Source: Bacteroidota bacterium
GTDB lineage: Bacteria > Bacteroidota > Bacteroidia > Bacteroidales > JAADJA01
Length of the DNA stretch: 64,000 nucleotides
Assembly: GCA_020444515.1 (NCBI GenBank)
Contig: JAHLKX010000002.1
Location: 736,817 to 800,816, forward strand
Direction: 5' to 3'
This document shows, piece after piece, positions 9,027 to 19,285 of this stretch; position 1 is the stretch's first letter; every line of letters begins with the position of its first letter. A model generated the notes under the pieces. That model did not search any database, was not told the DNA's origin, and saw nothing but the letters and a program-made list of their open reading frames with translations. The position numbers were made by a program, and so were the translations under genes.

Positions 9027-12000
9027 ATGAATAATTATTCAAAACTTAACAATATTCTTGGCTGGATTGTTTTCGCCATTGCCTCTTTCGTCTATATTTC
9101 AACGGCTGAACCCACTGCCAGTTTCTGGGATTGTGGCGAATACATTGCCACAGCTTATAAATTGCAGGTCGGTCATCCGCCGGGAGCCCCACTATTTCAG
9201 CTCATCGGTCGTTTTTTCAGCTTGTTTGCTTTTGGTGATACCAGCCAGGTTGCGCATATGGTCAACATCATGTCGGGGCTATCCAGTAGCTTTACCATTC
9301 TTTTTTTATTCTGGACCCTTACCATGCTGGGTCGGAAACTGGCCATAAAATCCGGAGAAATGACCGAAGGGAAAATGTTGGCTGTTTTCGGAAGTGCTGC
9401 TGTCGGGTCTCTGGCCTATACATTTTCCGATTCTTTCTGGTTCTCCGCCGTTGAGGGTGAAGTTTATGCCATGTCTTCTTTTTTTACGGCCCTGGTTTTT
9501 TGGGCCATCCTCAAATGGGATCAGCATGCCGATGAACCCCATTCATTTCGGTGGCTGATTTTTATTTTTTACCTGATCGGACTTTCTATTGGCGTGCATT
9601 TGCTTAACCTGCTGGCCATACCGGCCATTTCTTTTGTGTTTTATTTACGGAAATATAAAAATCCGACAACCAAAGGATTGCTCATCACTTTTGTGTTGTC
9701 CATCGTGTTGCTTGGTATCATCATGAATGGCATTATCCCGCTTGTTGTAAAGCTGGCAGGAGGATTTGAGCTGTTTTTTGTCAATACCATTGGCCTTCCC
9801 TTTAATTCGGGGACGATCATTTATTTTATCCTTTTACTGAGTGGTATAGTTTATGGGATCAGGTATACCCGTAAGAAGCAAAAAGTTATCTGGAATACTG
9901 TAATCTGGGCCTTTGCGGTCATACTGATCGGGTATTCCTCTTTCTTTTTACTGATCATCCGTTCAAATGCCAATACACCCATTGATGAAAATAATCCGGA
10001 AGATTCCATCAGTCTGCTGGCCTATTTGAATCGCGAACAATATGGTGACTGGCCGATATTATATGGCAATTATTTCAATGCTCCCATTGTCGATCGCAAT
10101 GATGGCAATCCTGTTTACCGTAAAAGCAAGGAAGAGGGCAAGTACATTGTCATCAATGAGCGGATTGGTACCGAGCCGGTTTATGATCCTGAATTTTCAA
10201 CCATTTTCCCACGGATGTGGAATAACCAGGAACAGCGATACATCAATGATTATAAAACCTGGAGTGATTTTAAGGGCATACCGACTCAGGTTGAGGATGA
10301 AATGGGCGAACCCAAAACTTTATACAAACCAACATTCAAAGAAAATCTGCGGTATTTTTTCAGGTATCAGCTTAACCATATGTACCTCCGCTATTTTATG
10401 TGGAATTTTTCAGGAAGACAGGATGATCTTCAGGGTTTTTCCGATCGAAAAAATGGCAATTGGATTACCGGCATTCCTTTCCTGGATGAGGCCCGATTAG
10501 GACCTGTTCTCGATGTTCCCAAAAGTCTTGAGAATGATGCCCAGAATAAATTTTACATGTTCCCTTTGCTATTGGGATTGATTGGCTTAATCTATCAAAT
10601 CCAGAAGGACCGGAATAATTTCCTGGTGGTGATGCTCCTCTTCATTATGACCGGCCTGGCCATTGTTGTATACCTTAATCAACATTCCCCTCAACCCCGT
10701 GAGCGGGATTATGCCTATGCCGCATCCTTCTATGCTTTTTCGATTTGGATAGGGCTGGGGGTTTATGCGCTTTTTGACATGCTCAGCAAGAAACTGGATC
10801 CAAAGATCTCTGCCTTTGTGATAACGGGTCTTTCACTTTTACTGGTCCCCACCATCATGGCCAAAGAGGGATGGGATGATCATGATCGCTCCGGTCGTTA
10901 TACGGCGCTGGCCATGGCCAATAATTATCTCAATTCCTGCGCCCCGAATGCCATTTTATTTACCAATGGTGACAATGATACTTTTCCGCTCTGGTATGCC
11001 CAGGAAGTAGAAGGAATTCGAACTGATGTGCGTGTTGTTAATCTAAGCCTGCTCAACACGGAATGGTATATCGATCAAATGAAACGGAAGGCTTATGACT
11101 CCGATCCGGTCCCCTTTAGTTTGCCATGGGATCAATACAAAGATGGCACCCGCAATTTTACCTATTTTGTCGAAAATGAAAATATTAAAGGACATGTGGA
11201 GGTGAAAGAGCTCTTTAACCTGCTCAAAAATCAACCGGATCGACTCACCATGCAAACCCGTTTCGGTCCGATTGAATTTTTCCCTTCGAAAAAAATGAAG
11301 ATCACCATTGATTCGGCACAGGTCATGAAAACAGGAACGGTTAAGCCGGATCAGGCAGAACAAATTGTGAAAGAGATCAAATGGAATCTCCGGGGAAGCG
11401 GCATCACCAAAAACCACTTAATGGTGCTCGATCTGTTGGCTAACAATAATTGGGAAAGACCGGTCTATTTTGCCATTACCACTGGTAGTTCGTCTTATAT
11501 TGGTCTGGAGGATTATTTTCAGATTGAAGGCCTGACTTATCGGTTGGTGCCCATTAAAACCACCCGTTTTGATGCAATGATTGGGAGTACCCGTACTGAC
11601 GTAATGTTCGATAATCTGATGCATAAATATGAGTTTGGCAATATGAATGATCCGGATGTTTTTCTGGATGAGACCAATGTCAGGATGGCGATGAACATGC
11701 GGAACAATTTTAGCCGTCTGGCCGAAGCGCTAGCTGATGAAGGAAAAGCCGATTCAGCACGACAGGTAATTGAAAGATGCATGGAAATGGTACCCAATGA
11801 CAAAATACCTTTCAATTATTTTTCGATTTCATTCGGTGAAACCTATTTTAAAATCGGTGATGATGAGCGGGGCAGAGAGATCTATGATCAATTAATTACC
11901 AATCTCGATGAGCAGCTGGCTTTTTATTTTGAATTCAGAGGCGAAAGAGCCAAAGCCTATGAAACCGATAAACAGCAAAACATGGCTATGCTCAATCGGG

Positions 12001-12095
12001 TCATTAAAGTCACTGAAAAATATAAGCAGGAAGAGCTTGCTGACAGGGCTAATCAGGTATTTGAGACTTATTATCCATTATTTAGTGGAAGATAA
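9027..12095 (+). CDS. DUF2723 (GT117-type) multi-pass membrane glycosyltransferase-like protein
   Basis: 1022 residues from the ATG at 9027; an upstream TTG at 8994 is in frame but less likely. The N-terminal DUF2723 domain carries the family block SFWDCGEY and [15 protein letters not shown], in a region with about a dozen hydrophobic helices to roughly residue 600. A soluble C-terminal part of about 400 residues ends in helices with a TPR-like look. The eukaryotic relative TMEM260 is a protein O-mannosyltransferase, so a lipid-linked sugar transferase in the inner membrane is plausible, perhaps serving Bacteroidota O-glycosylation; the substrate is inference. It is transcribed divergently from gpmA. 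Confidence 0.85.
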   Translation: MNNYSKLNNILGWIVFAIASFVYISTAEPTASFWDCGEYIATAYKLQVGHPPGAPLFQLIGRFFSLFAFGDTSQVAHMVNIMSGLSSSFTILFLFWTLTMLGRKLAIKSGEMTEGKMLAVFGSAAVGSLAYTFSDSFWFSAVEGEVYAMSSFFTALVFWAILKWDQHADEPHSFRWLIFIFYLIGLSIGVHLLNLLAIPAISFVFYLRKYKNPTTKGLLITFVLSIVLLGIIMNGIIPLVVKLAGGFELFFVNTIGLPFNSGTIIYFILLLSGIVYGIRYTRKKQKVIWNTVIWAFAVILIGYSSFFLLIIRSNANTPIDENNPEDSISLLAYLNREQYGDWPILYGNYFNAPIVDRNDGNPVYRKSKEEGKYIVINERIGTEPVYDPEFSTIFPRMWNNQEQRYINDYKTWSDFKGIPTQVEDEMGEPKTLYKPTFKENLRYFFRYQLNHMYLRYFMWNFSGRQDDLQGFSDRKNGNWITGIPFLDEARLGPVLDVPKSLENDAQNKFYMFPLLLGLIGLIYQIQKDRNNFLVVMLLFIMTGLAIVVYLNQHSPQPRERDYAYAASFYAFSIWIGLGVYALFDMLSKKLDPKISAFVITGLSLLLVPTIMAKEGWDDHDRSGRYTALAMANNYLNSCAPNAILFTNGDNDTFPLWYAQEVEGIRTDVRVVNLSLLNTEWYIDQMKRKAYDSDPVPFSLPWDQYKDGTRNFTYFVENENIKGHVEVKELFNLLKNQPDRLTMQTRFGPIEFFPSKKMKITIDSAQVMKTGTVKPDQAEQIVKEIKWNLRGSGITKNHLMVLDLLANNNWERPVYFAITTGSSSYIGLEDYFQIEGLTYRLVPIKTTRFDAMIGSTRTDVMFDNLMHKYEFGNMNDPDVFLDETNVRMAMNMRNNFSRLAEALADEGKADSARQVIERCMEMVPNDKIPFNYFSISFGETYFKIGDDERGREIYDQLITNLDEQLAFYFEFRGERAKAYETDKQQNMAMLNRVIKVTEKYKQEELADRANQVFETYYPLFSGR

Positions 12096-12175
12096 TATGC
12101 CCATCACACCACCTCATTTCACAAATATGGGTATTTACTTTCATTTATATATGTTTGACCATTAAGTTTAGCCTC

Positions 12176-12613
12176 ATGTTAAAAGGAATTTCCCATCTAT
12201 TCAGCCCGGAACTGCTCGCCACCCTTTACGAAATGGGCCATGGTGATGAGATCGTACTGGCCGATGCTCATTTCCCTGCAGCATCCTTAAATTTGAATGT
12301 GATCCGTGCTGACGGACTGCGCATTCCGGATTTACTGGATGCTATTTTACCCTTATTCGAACTGGATGCTTATGATGATCGTCCGATTATCATGATGGAT
12401 GCAATGGCAGGTGATCAGCTCGATCCTGGCATGATTGAAGAATACCTTAAAGTATTTGATAAACATGTTCCCCATTCTCCGGCCATTCATCGTATGGAGC
12501 GATACGAATTCTATAGCAGGGCAGAAGAAGCCTTCGCGATTGTTGCAACCGGCGAACTGGCTAAATATGGTAACATCATCCTGAAAAAAGGCGTTACACC
12601 GGTTTCATTCTGA
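12176..12613 (+). CDS. fucU: RbsD/FucU family sugar mutarotase, probably L-fucose mutarotase
   Basis: 145 residues from the ATG at 12176; an upstream in-frame ATG at 12155 adds residues not seen in the family. It interconverts alpha and beta anomers of L-fucose (FucU) or ribose/pyranose forms (RbsD). Diagnostic segments are [20 protein letters not shown] (with the catalytic His), the MERYEFY segment typical of FucU, and the C-terminal [16 protein letters not shown]. FucU rather than RbsD is favoured by that C-terminal block and by the FucP-type transporter starting 13 bases downstream. Confidence 0.9.
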   Translation: MLKGISHLFSPELLATLYEMGHGDEIVLADAHFPAASLNLNVIRADGLRIPDLLDAILPLFELDAYDDRPIIMMDAMAGDQLDPGMIEEYLKVFDKHVPHSPAIHRMERYEFYSRAEEAFAIVATGELAKYGNIILKKGVTPVSF

Positions 12614-12626
12614 TTGCTGTAAATTT

Positions 12627-13913
12627 ATGTCAACGAATAAAATTGCCCAAAGTCCGGTCGTATCCCGCTCCTTGCTAGTCCCGTTTATCTTGGTCACAAC
12701 TTGTTTTGCGCTGTGGGGATTTGCCAATGACATCACCAATCCCATGGTGAAAGCTTTCAGCCGGATTTTAATGATGTCCAATTTCGAAGGCTCTTTGGTA
12801 CAATTTGCTTTTTACGGAGGCTATTTTGTGATGGCTTTTCCGGCGGCCATGTTCATCAAACGATATACTTATAAATCGGGAATTTTGATGGGACTGGGAC
12901 TGTATGCCGCAGGAGCGTTATTGTTTTTCCCGGCCAGTCTTTCCTCCCAGTTTTGGCCCTTTCTGTTTGCTTATTTCATCCTTACCTGTGGATTATCCTT
13001 CCTTGAAACCAGTGCCAATCCTTATATTCTTTCTATGGGATCAGTGGAGACTTCAACCCGAAGACTGAATTTAGCACAGGCTTTTAATCCATTGGGTTCT
13101 TTAATGGGAATGTTTACTGCTCAGCAATTGATCCTGGCCAAACTGAATATGGCCACTGCAACCGAACGTGCTACCATGAATCCTGCTGAACTGGCTATGG
13201 TTACTTCTTCCGACCTCGCCATTATTCGATTTCCTTATATCGCCATTGCCATCGTAATCCTGATCATGTTTGTGCTGATCGCCATTACAAAAATGCCGCG
13301 CCTGCAGGAGTCGGATCATCAATTGCATGTAGGTGTTACGCTAAGGAGGTTGCTGAAAAACAAACGTTATTACGAAGGGGTGATCGCACAGTTTTTTTAT
13401 GTGGGGGCCCAGATCATGTGCTGGACCTTCATCATTCACTACGCAACCATGGAGCTGGGCATGGATGAGGCCACGGCACAAGGATACAACATCGTGGCTA
13501 TGATTATTTTTGCCTCTTCCAGGTTCATCGCAACCTTTTTATTAAAATATATTAGTCCCGGAAAATTATTGATGGTTTTGGCCATCGGTGGAATTTTACT
13601 TTCTCTTGGAACTATATTTATTCAGGGGATCACCGGATTGTATTGCCTCGTAGGCATTTCAGCCTGCATGTCGCTGATGTTCCCAACCATTTATGGTATT
13701 GCACTAAAAGGATTGGGTGAGGATGCTAAGATCGGTGCTGCAGGTCTGATCATGGCCATTCTGGGTGGCTCCGTGATGCCTCCACTGCAAGGTGCCATTA
13801 TCGATATGGGAACCGTGTTTGATTTTTCAGCCGTGCGGGTTTCGTTTGTACTGCCACTGCTGAGTTTTATGGTGATCTCGGTTTTTGGGTATCGGGCGTT
13901 TAGGGTTTATTGA
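12627..13913 (+). CDS. fucP: FucP-type sugar:H+ symporter (MFS)
   Basis: 428 residues with about 12 membrane helices. The first helix has the FHS-family signature CFALWGFANDITNPMVKAF, and FLETSANPYILSMG follows in the N-terminal half, with conserved acidic and Asn residues used in proton-coupled fucose uptake. It lies 13 bases after the FucU-like gene, so the two probably form a small fucose-import operon. No fucose isomerase or fuculokinase is seen here. The exact sugar is inferred from this pairing; other FHS members carry glucose or galactose. Confidence 0.87.
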   Translation: MSTNKIAQSPVVSRSLLVPFILVTTCFALWGFANDITNPMVKAFSRILMMSNFEGSLVQFAFYGGYFVMAFPAAMFIKRYTYKSGILMGLGLYAAGALLFFPASLSSQFWPFLFAYFILTCGLSFLETSANPYILSMGSVETSTRRLNLAQAFNPLGSLMGMFTAQQLILAKLNMATATERATMNPAELAMVTSSDLAIIRFPYIAIAIVILIMFVLIAITKMPRLQESDHQLHVGVTLRRLLKNKRYYEGVIAQFFYVGAQIMCWTFIIHYATMELGMDEATAQGYNIVAMIIFASSRFIATFLLKYISPGKLLMVLAIGGILLSLGTIFIQGITGLYCLVGISACMSLMFPTIYGIALKGLGEDAKIGAAGLIMAILGGSVMPPLQGAIIDMGTVFDFSAVRVSFVLPLLSFMVISVFGYRAFRVY

Positions 13914-13994
13914 AATTTAATCGAAAGTTTGTCAGTGGCACTCCCCTTAGGATATCGGCAAAAGACACTGAAAAACCTGAATGTCATCTGCTCA

Positions 13995-14064
13995 TTCGGA
14001 TTTGCAAATCCGAAAATAATTAACCCGGGATTCCTGCCCGACATCTCATGCGGGTCAAATCCCG
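13995..14064. repeat. Two adjacent inverted repeats between convergent genes
   Basis: The first is a perfect 20-base palindrome at 13995-14014 (TTCGGATTTGCAAATCCGAA). The second runs 14026-14064: outer arms CGGGATT (14026-14032) and AATCCCG (14058-14064) enclose inner arms CCCG (14037-14040) and CGGG (14051-14054). They sit between the 3' ends of two convergent transporter genes, so both may end transcription, but there is no clear T-run. A dispersed REP-like element is the alternative. Confidence 0.45.
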
Positions 14065-14078
14065 ATAGCCAGTAAAAA

Positions 14079-15254
14079 TTATTTCTTCCTAACGTATATC
14101 GAAATCAAAAATAAATAAAGTGTGCATGCCAGCAGGACAACCATCCCGCCATTGATGTTCATGCTCATGGCATAACCGGTGATAAATGGTATTACGGCAC
14201 CACCTGAAATGGCCATCATCATCAGGCCGGAGATCTCATTGGAACGGGTTGGCATTTTTTCAACGGCGATGGAAAAGATCAACGGGAAGATATTGCTTAC
14301 CCCCAGGCTGATCACCCCGATGAGTATCCAGGCGGTGATTTCATGGTTGGTCATCATGATCAATATTAAACCAATTCCAGCCAGGATGGAAGAGCCAGTC
14401 AGGAACTTCCTGGATGACCATACGGTCAGCAATCCTGCTCCTATCAATGTTCCGGTCATTTTTGCAAAGAAATAGACCGATTTCCCGTATTTGGCGGTTT
14501 CTAAATCCACACCCAGTTTTTCGGTGAGAAAGGTGGCAATATTGGAATTAATGGCTACATCAATGCCCACAACCACAAAAATGCCAATCACCAGTAAAAA
14601 GATAAACCCATTTCCAAGCAATTTGAAACAGGAGGCCATGGAGGCACGCTGACCTTCTGAGCGGGTTTCTTCCACTTTCACCGATGTGAGCCACAGTGAT
14701 GTAAGTACAGAAATGATTGCAAACAGGTAAAGTCCCCATCGCCATGAACCTTCTGATTCATCTCCAAAAAGGTTGGCCAGGAATGGTCCGATCATACCGG
14801 CAATAAAAGGTCCCAGGATTGATCCGACCGATTTTATGGATTGTGAAAGACTGAGAAAGCTTGAAGAACGACCCGGTGGAACTACATCCACAAGCAATGG
14901 ATTGGCAGCTACTTGCAGGATGGTATTTCCGATCCCCAACAGCGAAAATGCAATGAGAATGATGGGAAAGGAATTGCCGAACACAGGGAAAAATAATCCA
15001 ATGGCCGTTATGATGATCGCAACATTCAATGCCTTTTTCTTTCCCACTTTATCCTGCCAAATACCCACCGGCACCGAAAGAATAAAAAACCAGATAAAAG
15101 CCACAAAGGGGATCAGTTGCAGGATATAGGTTGGAACCGATGCATCTTTCTTGAGTTCATCAACGCCAGTACCAACCAGGTCGATGAAACTCATTACAAA
15201 AAACGACATCAATACGGGAATGATAATGGAAATCTCGAATTTTTTTTCACGCAT
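14079..15254 (-). CDS. MFS transporter, sugar-porter-like
   Basis: 391 residues with about 12 hydrophobic segments in two halves. The loop after helix 2 carries an MFS-like GIWQDKVGKKKAL (motif A position), and GIGNTILQVAANPLL in the first half resembles the FHS/FucP pattern of Asn-Pro around helix 5. It faces the FucP gene tail to tail. I cannot name the substrate; a sugar or sugar derivative is inferred from the neighbours (FucU, FucP, and the sugar-kinase fusion just upstream of it on the other strand). Confidence 0.8.
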   Translation of the reverse strand: MREKKFEISIIIPVLMSFFVMSFIDLVGTGVDELKKDASVPTYILQLIPFVAFIWFFILSVPVGIWQDKVGKKKALNVAIIITAIGLFFPVFGNSFPIILIAFSLLGIGNTILQVAANPLLVDVVPPGRSSSFLSLSQSIKSVGSILGPFIAGMIGPFLANLFGDESEGSWRWGLYLFAIISVLTSLWLTSVKVEETRSEGQRASMASCFKLLGNGFIFLLVIGIFVVVGIDVAINSNIATFLTEKLGVDLETAKYGKSVYFFAKMTGTLIGAGLLTVWSSRKFLTGSSILAGIGLILIMMTNHEITAWILIGVISLGVSNIFPLIFSIAVEKMPTRSNEISGLMMMAISGGAVIPFITGYAMSMNINGGMVVLLACTLYLFLISIYVRKK

Positions 15255-15342
15255 GGTATATCGATTTGGGATAAACTATAATTTTCAAATATTCATTTAA
15301 TCCGTAAAAATAACGCAATTTATTATCAGAGATCGGTTTTCA

Positions 15343-15373
15343 TTCGTTCACCTTGTCAATTTTTCTATATTTG
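15343..15373 (+). promoter_or_regulatory. Candidate -33/-7 promoter for the nucleotidyltransferase-kinase fusion
   Basis: TTCG at 15343-15346 and TATATTTG at 15366-15373 are 19 bases apart, close to the Bacteroidota TTTG / TAnnTTTG pattern (one mismatch in the first element). The start codon follows 17 bases later. Consensus match only. Confidence 0.42.
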
Positions 15374-15390
15374 TTTTTTACACAAATGGT

Positions 15391-16536
15391 ATGGCGATAA
15401 AAAAGGTATTTGTCAGTGGCTGTTTCGATATACTGCACAGTGGGCACGTAACATTTTTTGAGGAGGCAGCTTCCTATGGTGAACTTTATGTTGGTCTTGG
15501 TTCCGATCGTACCATTTATCGGTTAAAGAACCGCAAAACAGTTTACAATGAGCAGGAACGCCTATATATGGTAAAGTCCTTAAAATTTGTACATCAGGCC
15601 TGGATCAATTCGGGAAGTGGTACCATGGACTTCATGGAGGAGATAAAAAAACTGCAGCCGGATATTTTATTTGTAAATGAAGATGGAGATGCTGATGCCA
15701 AGAAAGATCTGTGCAAACAACTGGGTATCGAGTATGTTGTTAGCAAAAGGAAGCCCAAAGACAATCTTCCGGGAAGATCCACCACCCGGCTCCGTCAAAA
15801 GAGCACCATTCCATATCGCCTGGACCTTGCAGGTGGCTGGCTTGATCAACCCTTTGTTTCAAAATATTATCCCGGATCGGTAATCACCATTTCCATTGAG
15901 CCTACACATAATTTCAATAATCGCAGTGGAATGTCATCAAGCACCCGAAAAAAAGCTTTGGAGATATGGGGTTATAGCTTGCCACAAGACGACCCTGAAA
16001 AACTGGCCAGGATCCTTTTTAGTTTTGAAAATCCCCCGGGCAAGTCAGAGATCAGTGGCTCACAGGATTCCATTGGGATTGTTTTTCCGGGATTGAACAG
16101 GTTGAATTACAATGGGGAGTACTGGCCTGAATCCATTGAAAGTTGTCTGGACGATACGGTATTAAACTGGATTGAATCCCATCTTAATTTTTTACCGTTG
16201 TCTCCCCGGGAGCGTCACTATGATGTACTGGCTGATACCCATATTAACACTGCCGGTGCAAAAGCCCTGGCTGGCGCTGCTGAGGATGTTTGGAATTCCA
16301 TTCAAGATATGAATGCCCCGGAATTTGGAAAAGCATTTACCCGGTCTTTTGAAGCGCAGGTTGACATGTTCCCCAACATGGTCAATCAAACTATTCGGGA
16401 TATGATCGAAAGATATCGCAATAAAGCCCTGGGCTGGAAATTATCCGGTGCAGGAGGAGGTGGTTATCTGGTTCTTGTTTCGGAAACCCCCATCCCTGAT
16501 TCCATGCAGATAAAGATCCGGCGGGTTTTTCATTAA
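15391..16536 (+). CDS. Nucleotidyltransferase-GHMP kinase fusion, probable sugar activation enzyme
   Basis: 381 residues with two catalytic domains. Residues 1 to about 133 form a cytidylyltransferase-like domain: VSGCFDILHSGH with the HxGH motif at 16-19, and RSTT near 130 where the family has an STT-type motif. Residues about 137-381 form a GHMP kinase: IPYRLDLAGGWLDQP at its start, a degenerate phosphate loop SGMSSSTR at about 179-186, GSQDSIG, and the closing motif LSGAGGGGYL from 351. The kinase looks closest to the heptose-7-phosphate kinase (HddA) and fucokinase branch. By analogy with HldE, which joins a ribokinase-fold kinase to a nucleotidyltransferase in the opposite order, this enzyme may phosphorylate a sugar and then activate it. 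The substrate is unknown; fucose or a heptose are guesses from context. Confidence 0.8.
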   Translation: MAIKKVFVSGCFDILHSGHVTFFEEAASYGELYVGLGSDRTIYRLKNRKTVYNEQERLYMVKSLKFVHQAWINSGSGTMDFMEEIKKLQPDILFVNEDGDADAKKDLCKQLGIEYVVSKRKPKDNLPGRSTTRLRQKSTIPYRLDLAGGWLDQPFVSKYYPGSVITISIEPTHNFNNRSGMSSSTRKKALEIWGYSLPQDDPEKLARILFSFENPPGKSEISGSQDSIGIVFPGLNRLNYNGEYWPESIESCLDDTVLNWIESHLNFLPLSPRERHYDVLADTHINTAGAKALAGAAEDVWNSIQDMNAPEFGKAFTRSFEAQVDMFPNMVNQTIRDMIERYRNKALGWKLSGAGGGGYLVLVSETPIPDSMQIKIRRVFH

Positions 16537-16542
16537 AGTGTT

Positions 16543-17403
16543 TTATTCCCTGGGTTCAATGTGGATGGTTGTTTCAATATTCATCTGTTGATGGATCTCT
16601 TTTTCTATTTGAGTGGCAATGGTATGTCCCGTTTTGATGTCTGTATTTTCATCGAGTTTAATATGAAAAGTTAACTCAGTATGCGTACCGTAGTTGTGGA
16701 TATGAAAATGATGGGGTTGCAATTCTGAACCATGAACCCGTATAATGGTTTTTTGAATCTCTTCCATCAATCCATCAGAAGGTTTTTCACCCAGTATTTT
16801 TGTAATGGCTTCCTTCAGGATCTCATATACGGCGTATAATAGCATGATGGAAATGACAATTCCAAGGGCTCCATCGATCCACCACCAGTACCTGCCTAAA
16901 AATATCCCCACCAGAACCACAACAGAGGATAGTGCATCGCTTCTGTGATGCCAGCCATCTGCTTTGAGGGTTGGGTTTCCGGTTTTACGGTGAGTCCAAA
17001 AGGAATATTGGGCCAGGCCCTCCTTTACCAGGATGGAGGCCAACGTGACGAGTATGGCAATCAACCCATAGTTAGCGGATTCCCTGGTTTCCAATTTTAC
17101 GATCGATTCACGAACAAATTCATAAGCAACAATGGCCAGGAGGAATGCAATAAAAAAAGCAGCGATCTGTTCCCATCGTCCATATCCGAATGGATGTTTT
17201 TTGGTGGGTTTTTTGGAAGCCAGTTTCACCCCTCCTATGACAATGACTGAACTGAGTGAATCGGAAAGGGTATGCCAGGCATCGGCAATGATGGCTACGG
17301 AACCCGAAACAATGCCGGCCCAGTATTTCAGGAGGAATAACAGGGTGTTGACGATGATCGAAACAATGCCTTGCTGATAACCGATTTTGTCACGCTGGTT
17401 CAT
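16543..17403 (-). CDS. Cation diffusion facilitator (CDF) metal exporter
   Basis: 286 residues. Six membrane helices are followed by a C-terminal cytoplasmic domain of about 85 residues with several His (HHFHIHNYGTH). The transport-site motifs are HTLSDS in helix 2 and HHRSDALSS in helix 5, the HxxxD pair that binds Zn(II) in ZitB-like members or Fe(II)/Mn(II) when the first residue is Asp. This predicts zinc-type efflux from the cytoplasm, but metal choice is inference. Its 3' end is 6 bases from the 3' end of the fusion kinase gene (convergent). Confidence 0.92.
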   Translation of the reverse strand: MNQRDKIGYQQGIVSIIVNTLLFLLKYWAGIVSGSVAIIADAWHTLSDSLSSVIVIGGVKLASKKPTKKHPFGYGRWEQIAAFFIAFLLAIVAYEFVRESIVKLETRESANYGLIAILVTLASILVKEGLAQYSFWTHRKTGNPTLKADGWHHRSDALSSVVVLVGIFLGRYWWWIDGALGIVISIMLLYAVYEILKEAITKILGEKPSDGLMEEIQKTIIRVHGSELQPHHFHIHNYGTHTELTFHIKLDENTDIKTGHTIATQIEKEIHQQMNIETTIHIEPRE

Positions 17404-17510
17404 AAGGTTTTTGTTTTTGGTTTGGCAAAAATACCAAAAGTAAGATCAGGAATGATTCTAAAAAAGGACTGATATGGTACCCAAAAATGTTTCCTGATGG
17501 CGATGAAGAA

Positions 17511-18056
17511 TTAAGATTCAGATTCAGGTCTGCTGAATCTTTGCAACCAGCGTTCAAAACTGACAACCACCTTTAAAATCAATTGAAGATTGATGATGAG
17601 GAATACCAGCCAAACCCCAAACCATATGATGGTCTCTGTTAAATTGAGCATGAAGCGATGATTTAATTCCAGAGCCAGCCAGCTACTTAATATCCCTGTT
17701 AGAATACTTGTAATGATAGCTGGCGTATATTGTCGGAGTACCATAGTTTGTATGATATGGATTACCAGATGGAAAACAAAGGCCAGGACCATACCGGTCC
17801 AAAGTGCATAATAGTTGTATTCGACTGCTATAAACGTGATAATCGCGACAACAAGAAATTCTTCAAAAATGGCCAAAGAAAAGGATGCCGTAGAAAGTTT
17901 CGTGTAATGGCCGATCATTTTGCCACCGATTTTTGGGAACCGGGTGGTAATGGAATTTTTGTTTCGCTGAACCCATGCCTGCATCATGATGATCTCTTCA
18001 AATTCATGGATCATGAAGAAAACTGGAAAAAGCCAGAGTAGTGTTTCTGTTTTCAT
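17511..18056 (-). CDS. HXXEE domain membrane protein
   Basis: 181 residues with about five hydrophobic segments. The family motif appears as IHEFEE near residue 17 (H-x-x-E-E) in the first helix, with further conserved His in later helices (VIHIIQ). Such His/Glu patterns in membrane helices could bind a metal, but no function is established that I can state. Its ATG overlaps the TGA of the upstream cyclase gene (ATGA, shared bases 18053-18056), implying translational coupling with that protein. Confidence 0.75.
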   Translation of the reverse strand: MKTETLLWLFPVFFMIHEFEEIIMMQAWVQRNKNSITTRFPKIGGKMIGHYTKLSTASFSLAIFEEFLVVAIITFIAVEYNYYALWTGMVLAFVFHLVIHIIQTMVLRQYTPAIITSILTGILSSWLALELNHRFMLNLTETIIWFGVWLVFLIINLQLILKVVVSFERWLQRFSRPESES

Positions 18057-19102
18057 GATGGGTTAAAAAATTGATTCGCTGATTCTATGCCATAAAGGAC
18101 CAATTCTTTTTCTTTACCCCTAAGTTTAATCGGGCCAACCTCCCTAAAATTATAATTTGATTTTCCTTTCAATTGATCAACAATGGATTTGGATATCAAC
18201 AACGGTTCGTTTAGTGTTTTACAGGTCTCCTCTATGCGTGAGGTTGTATTCAGTATATCGCCCATAAAGGCGATCTCTCGTTTGGTGTAACCCAGTTCAC
18301 CGGTGATAACCAACCCACCATGGATGCCGGCTTTAAAATCTGGAACAACACCATATTTTGACTGGTAGTGGTCGATTTTGGTCTGAATCCTGTCCTGAAT
18401 GTTCAGGAAGCACTGAATACAATTGCCCTTTAACAGAGCGTCCTGTGAATTCCAGGTAATGATTGCTTCATCCCCAACATATTTATAGATCTCTCCCCGG
18501 GTATTTCGAACCGGTTCGGCAAGATCAAAGAAAAAATCATTGACCATCGACATGAATTTTAAATGCCCAATCTTTTCAGCGATGGCGGTGGAGTTATTGA
18601 TGTCTATAAACATAAAAACACGATCAACCTCCCTTGGATGCCGGTACATGCCAATGAACAGCCGACCAAGAATGTGTTTCCCGATGAGGGTATTTAGGAT
18701 GGCGAAGAAGTTAAAAGCCAGGCTGAGAAATACCCCAAAACTAATCCCGATCGCAAAAAATCGGTTGAAAATATGATCAGGATTGGAAAACATGTATTTG
18801 AAATCAGCTTTCATATAGAAGATCCCCACGAAGAGAGTTGAAATAACCACTATAATTATAAGATGAGCAAGGGTATTGACAATCAACATGACGATCAAAT
18901 GTGTGCGGATCAGGTATCGCTTGAAAAAATTTTCTGTGTAAAGTGATATGGCCAGTGGAATACTGAACCCTATGGATAAACCTGCACCGATGGATTGCCA
19001 GCCCCTGTAATAAATAAAATACATAAATATAGCGGTAATCACTGCAGAAATGACTCCTATCTCCAACAATCCATAAAGTTGCCTTTTTTCAAATTTTTTC
19101 AT
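18053..19102 (-). CDS. Membrane-bound class III nucleotide cyclase
   Basis: 349 residues from the ATG at 19102; an in-frame start 13 codons upstream is possible. The N-terminal half (to about residue 150) has four or five membrane helices. The C-terminal half is a class III adenylate/guanylate cyclase domain: FIDINNSTAIAEKIG supplies the first metal Asp, YKYVGDEAIITW the second, then GIHGGLVITGELG and FMGDILNTTSRIE near the end with the transition-state Asn/Arg region. It would make cAMP or cGMP at the inner face of the membrane. The overlapping HXXEE gene is probably its functional partner. The substrate-selecting residues cannot be assigned safely by eye. Confidence 0.85.
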   Translation of the reverse strand: MKKFEKRQLYGLLEIGVISAVITAIFMYFIYYRGWQSIGAGLSIGFSIPLAISLYTENFFKRYLIRTHLIVMLIVNTLAHLIIIVVISTLFVGIFYMKADFKYMFSNPDHIFNRFFAIGISFGVFLSLAFNFFAILNTLIGKHILGRLFIGMYRHPREVDRVFMFIDINNSTAIAEKIGHLKFMSMVNDFFFDLAEPVRNTRGEIYKYVGDEAIITWNSQDALLKGNCIQCFLNIQDRIQTKIDHYQSKYGVVPDFKAGIHGGLVITGELGYTKREIAFMGDILNTTSRIEETCKTLNEPLLISKSIVDQLKGKSNYNFREVGPIKLRGKEKELVLYGIESANQFFNPS

Positions 19103-19285
19103 GATCAAATCATTATCTTGCGATAAAAGTAGGGTTTTCAAGATAACAGATTGATATGAATTTTATTTTTTTCTTTGTTTCCAGTTTGGCAGGATCGATT
19201 TTTTTAAACAGGCAAAAGATTTTAGGAAACACCCAAATGGAATTTTCTTAAATTTGAATGGCTAGATAATGACTAAATCACTCTT

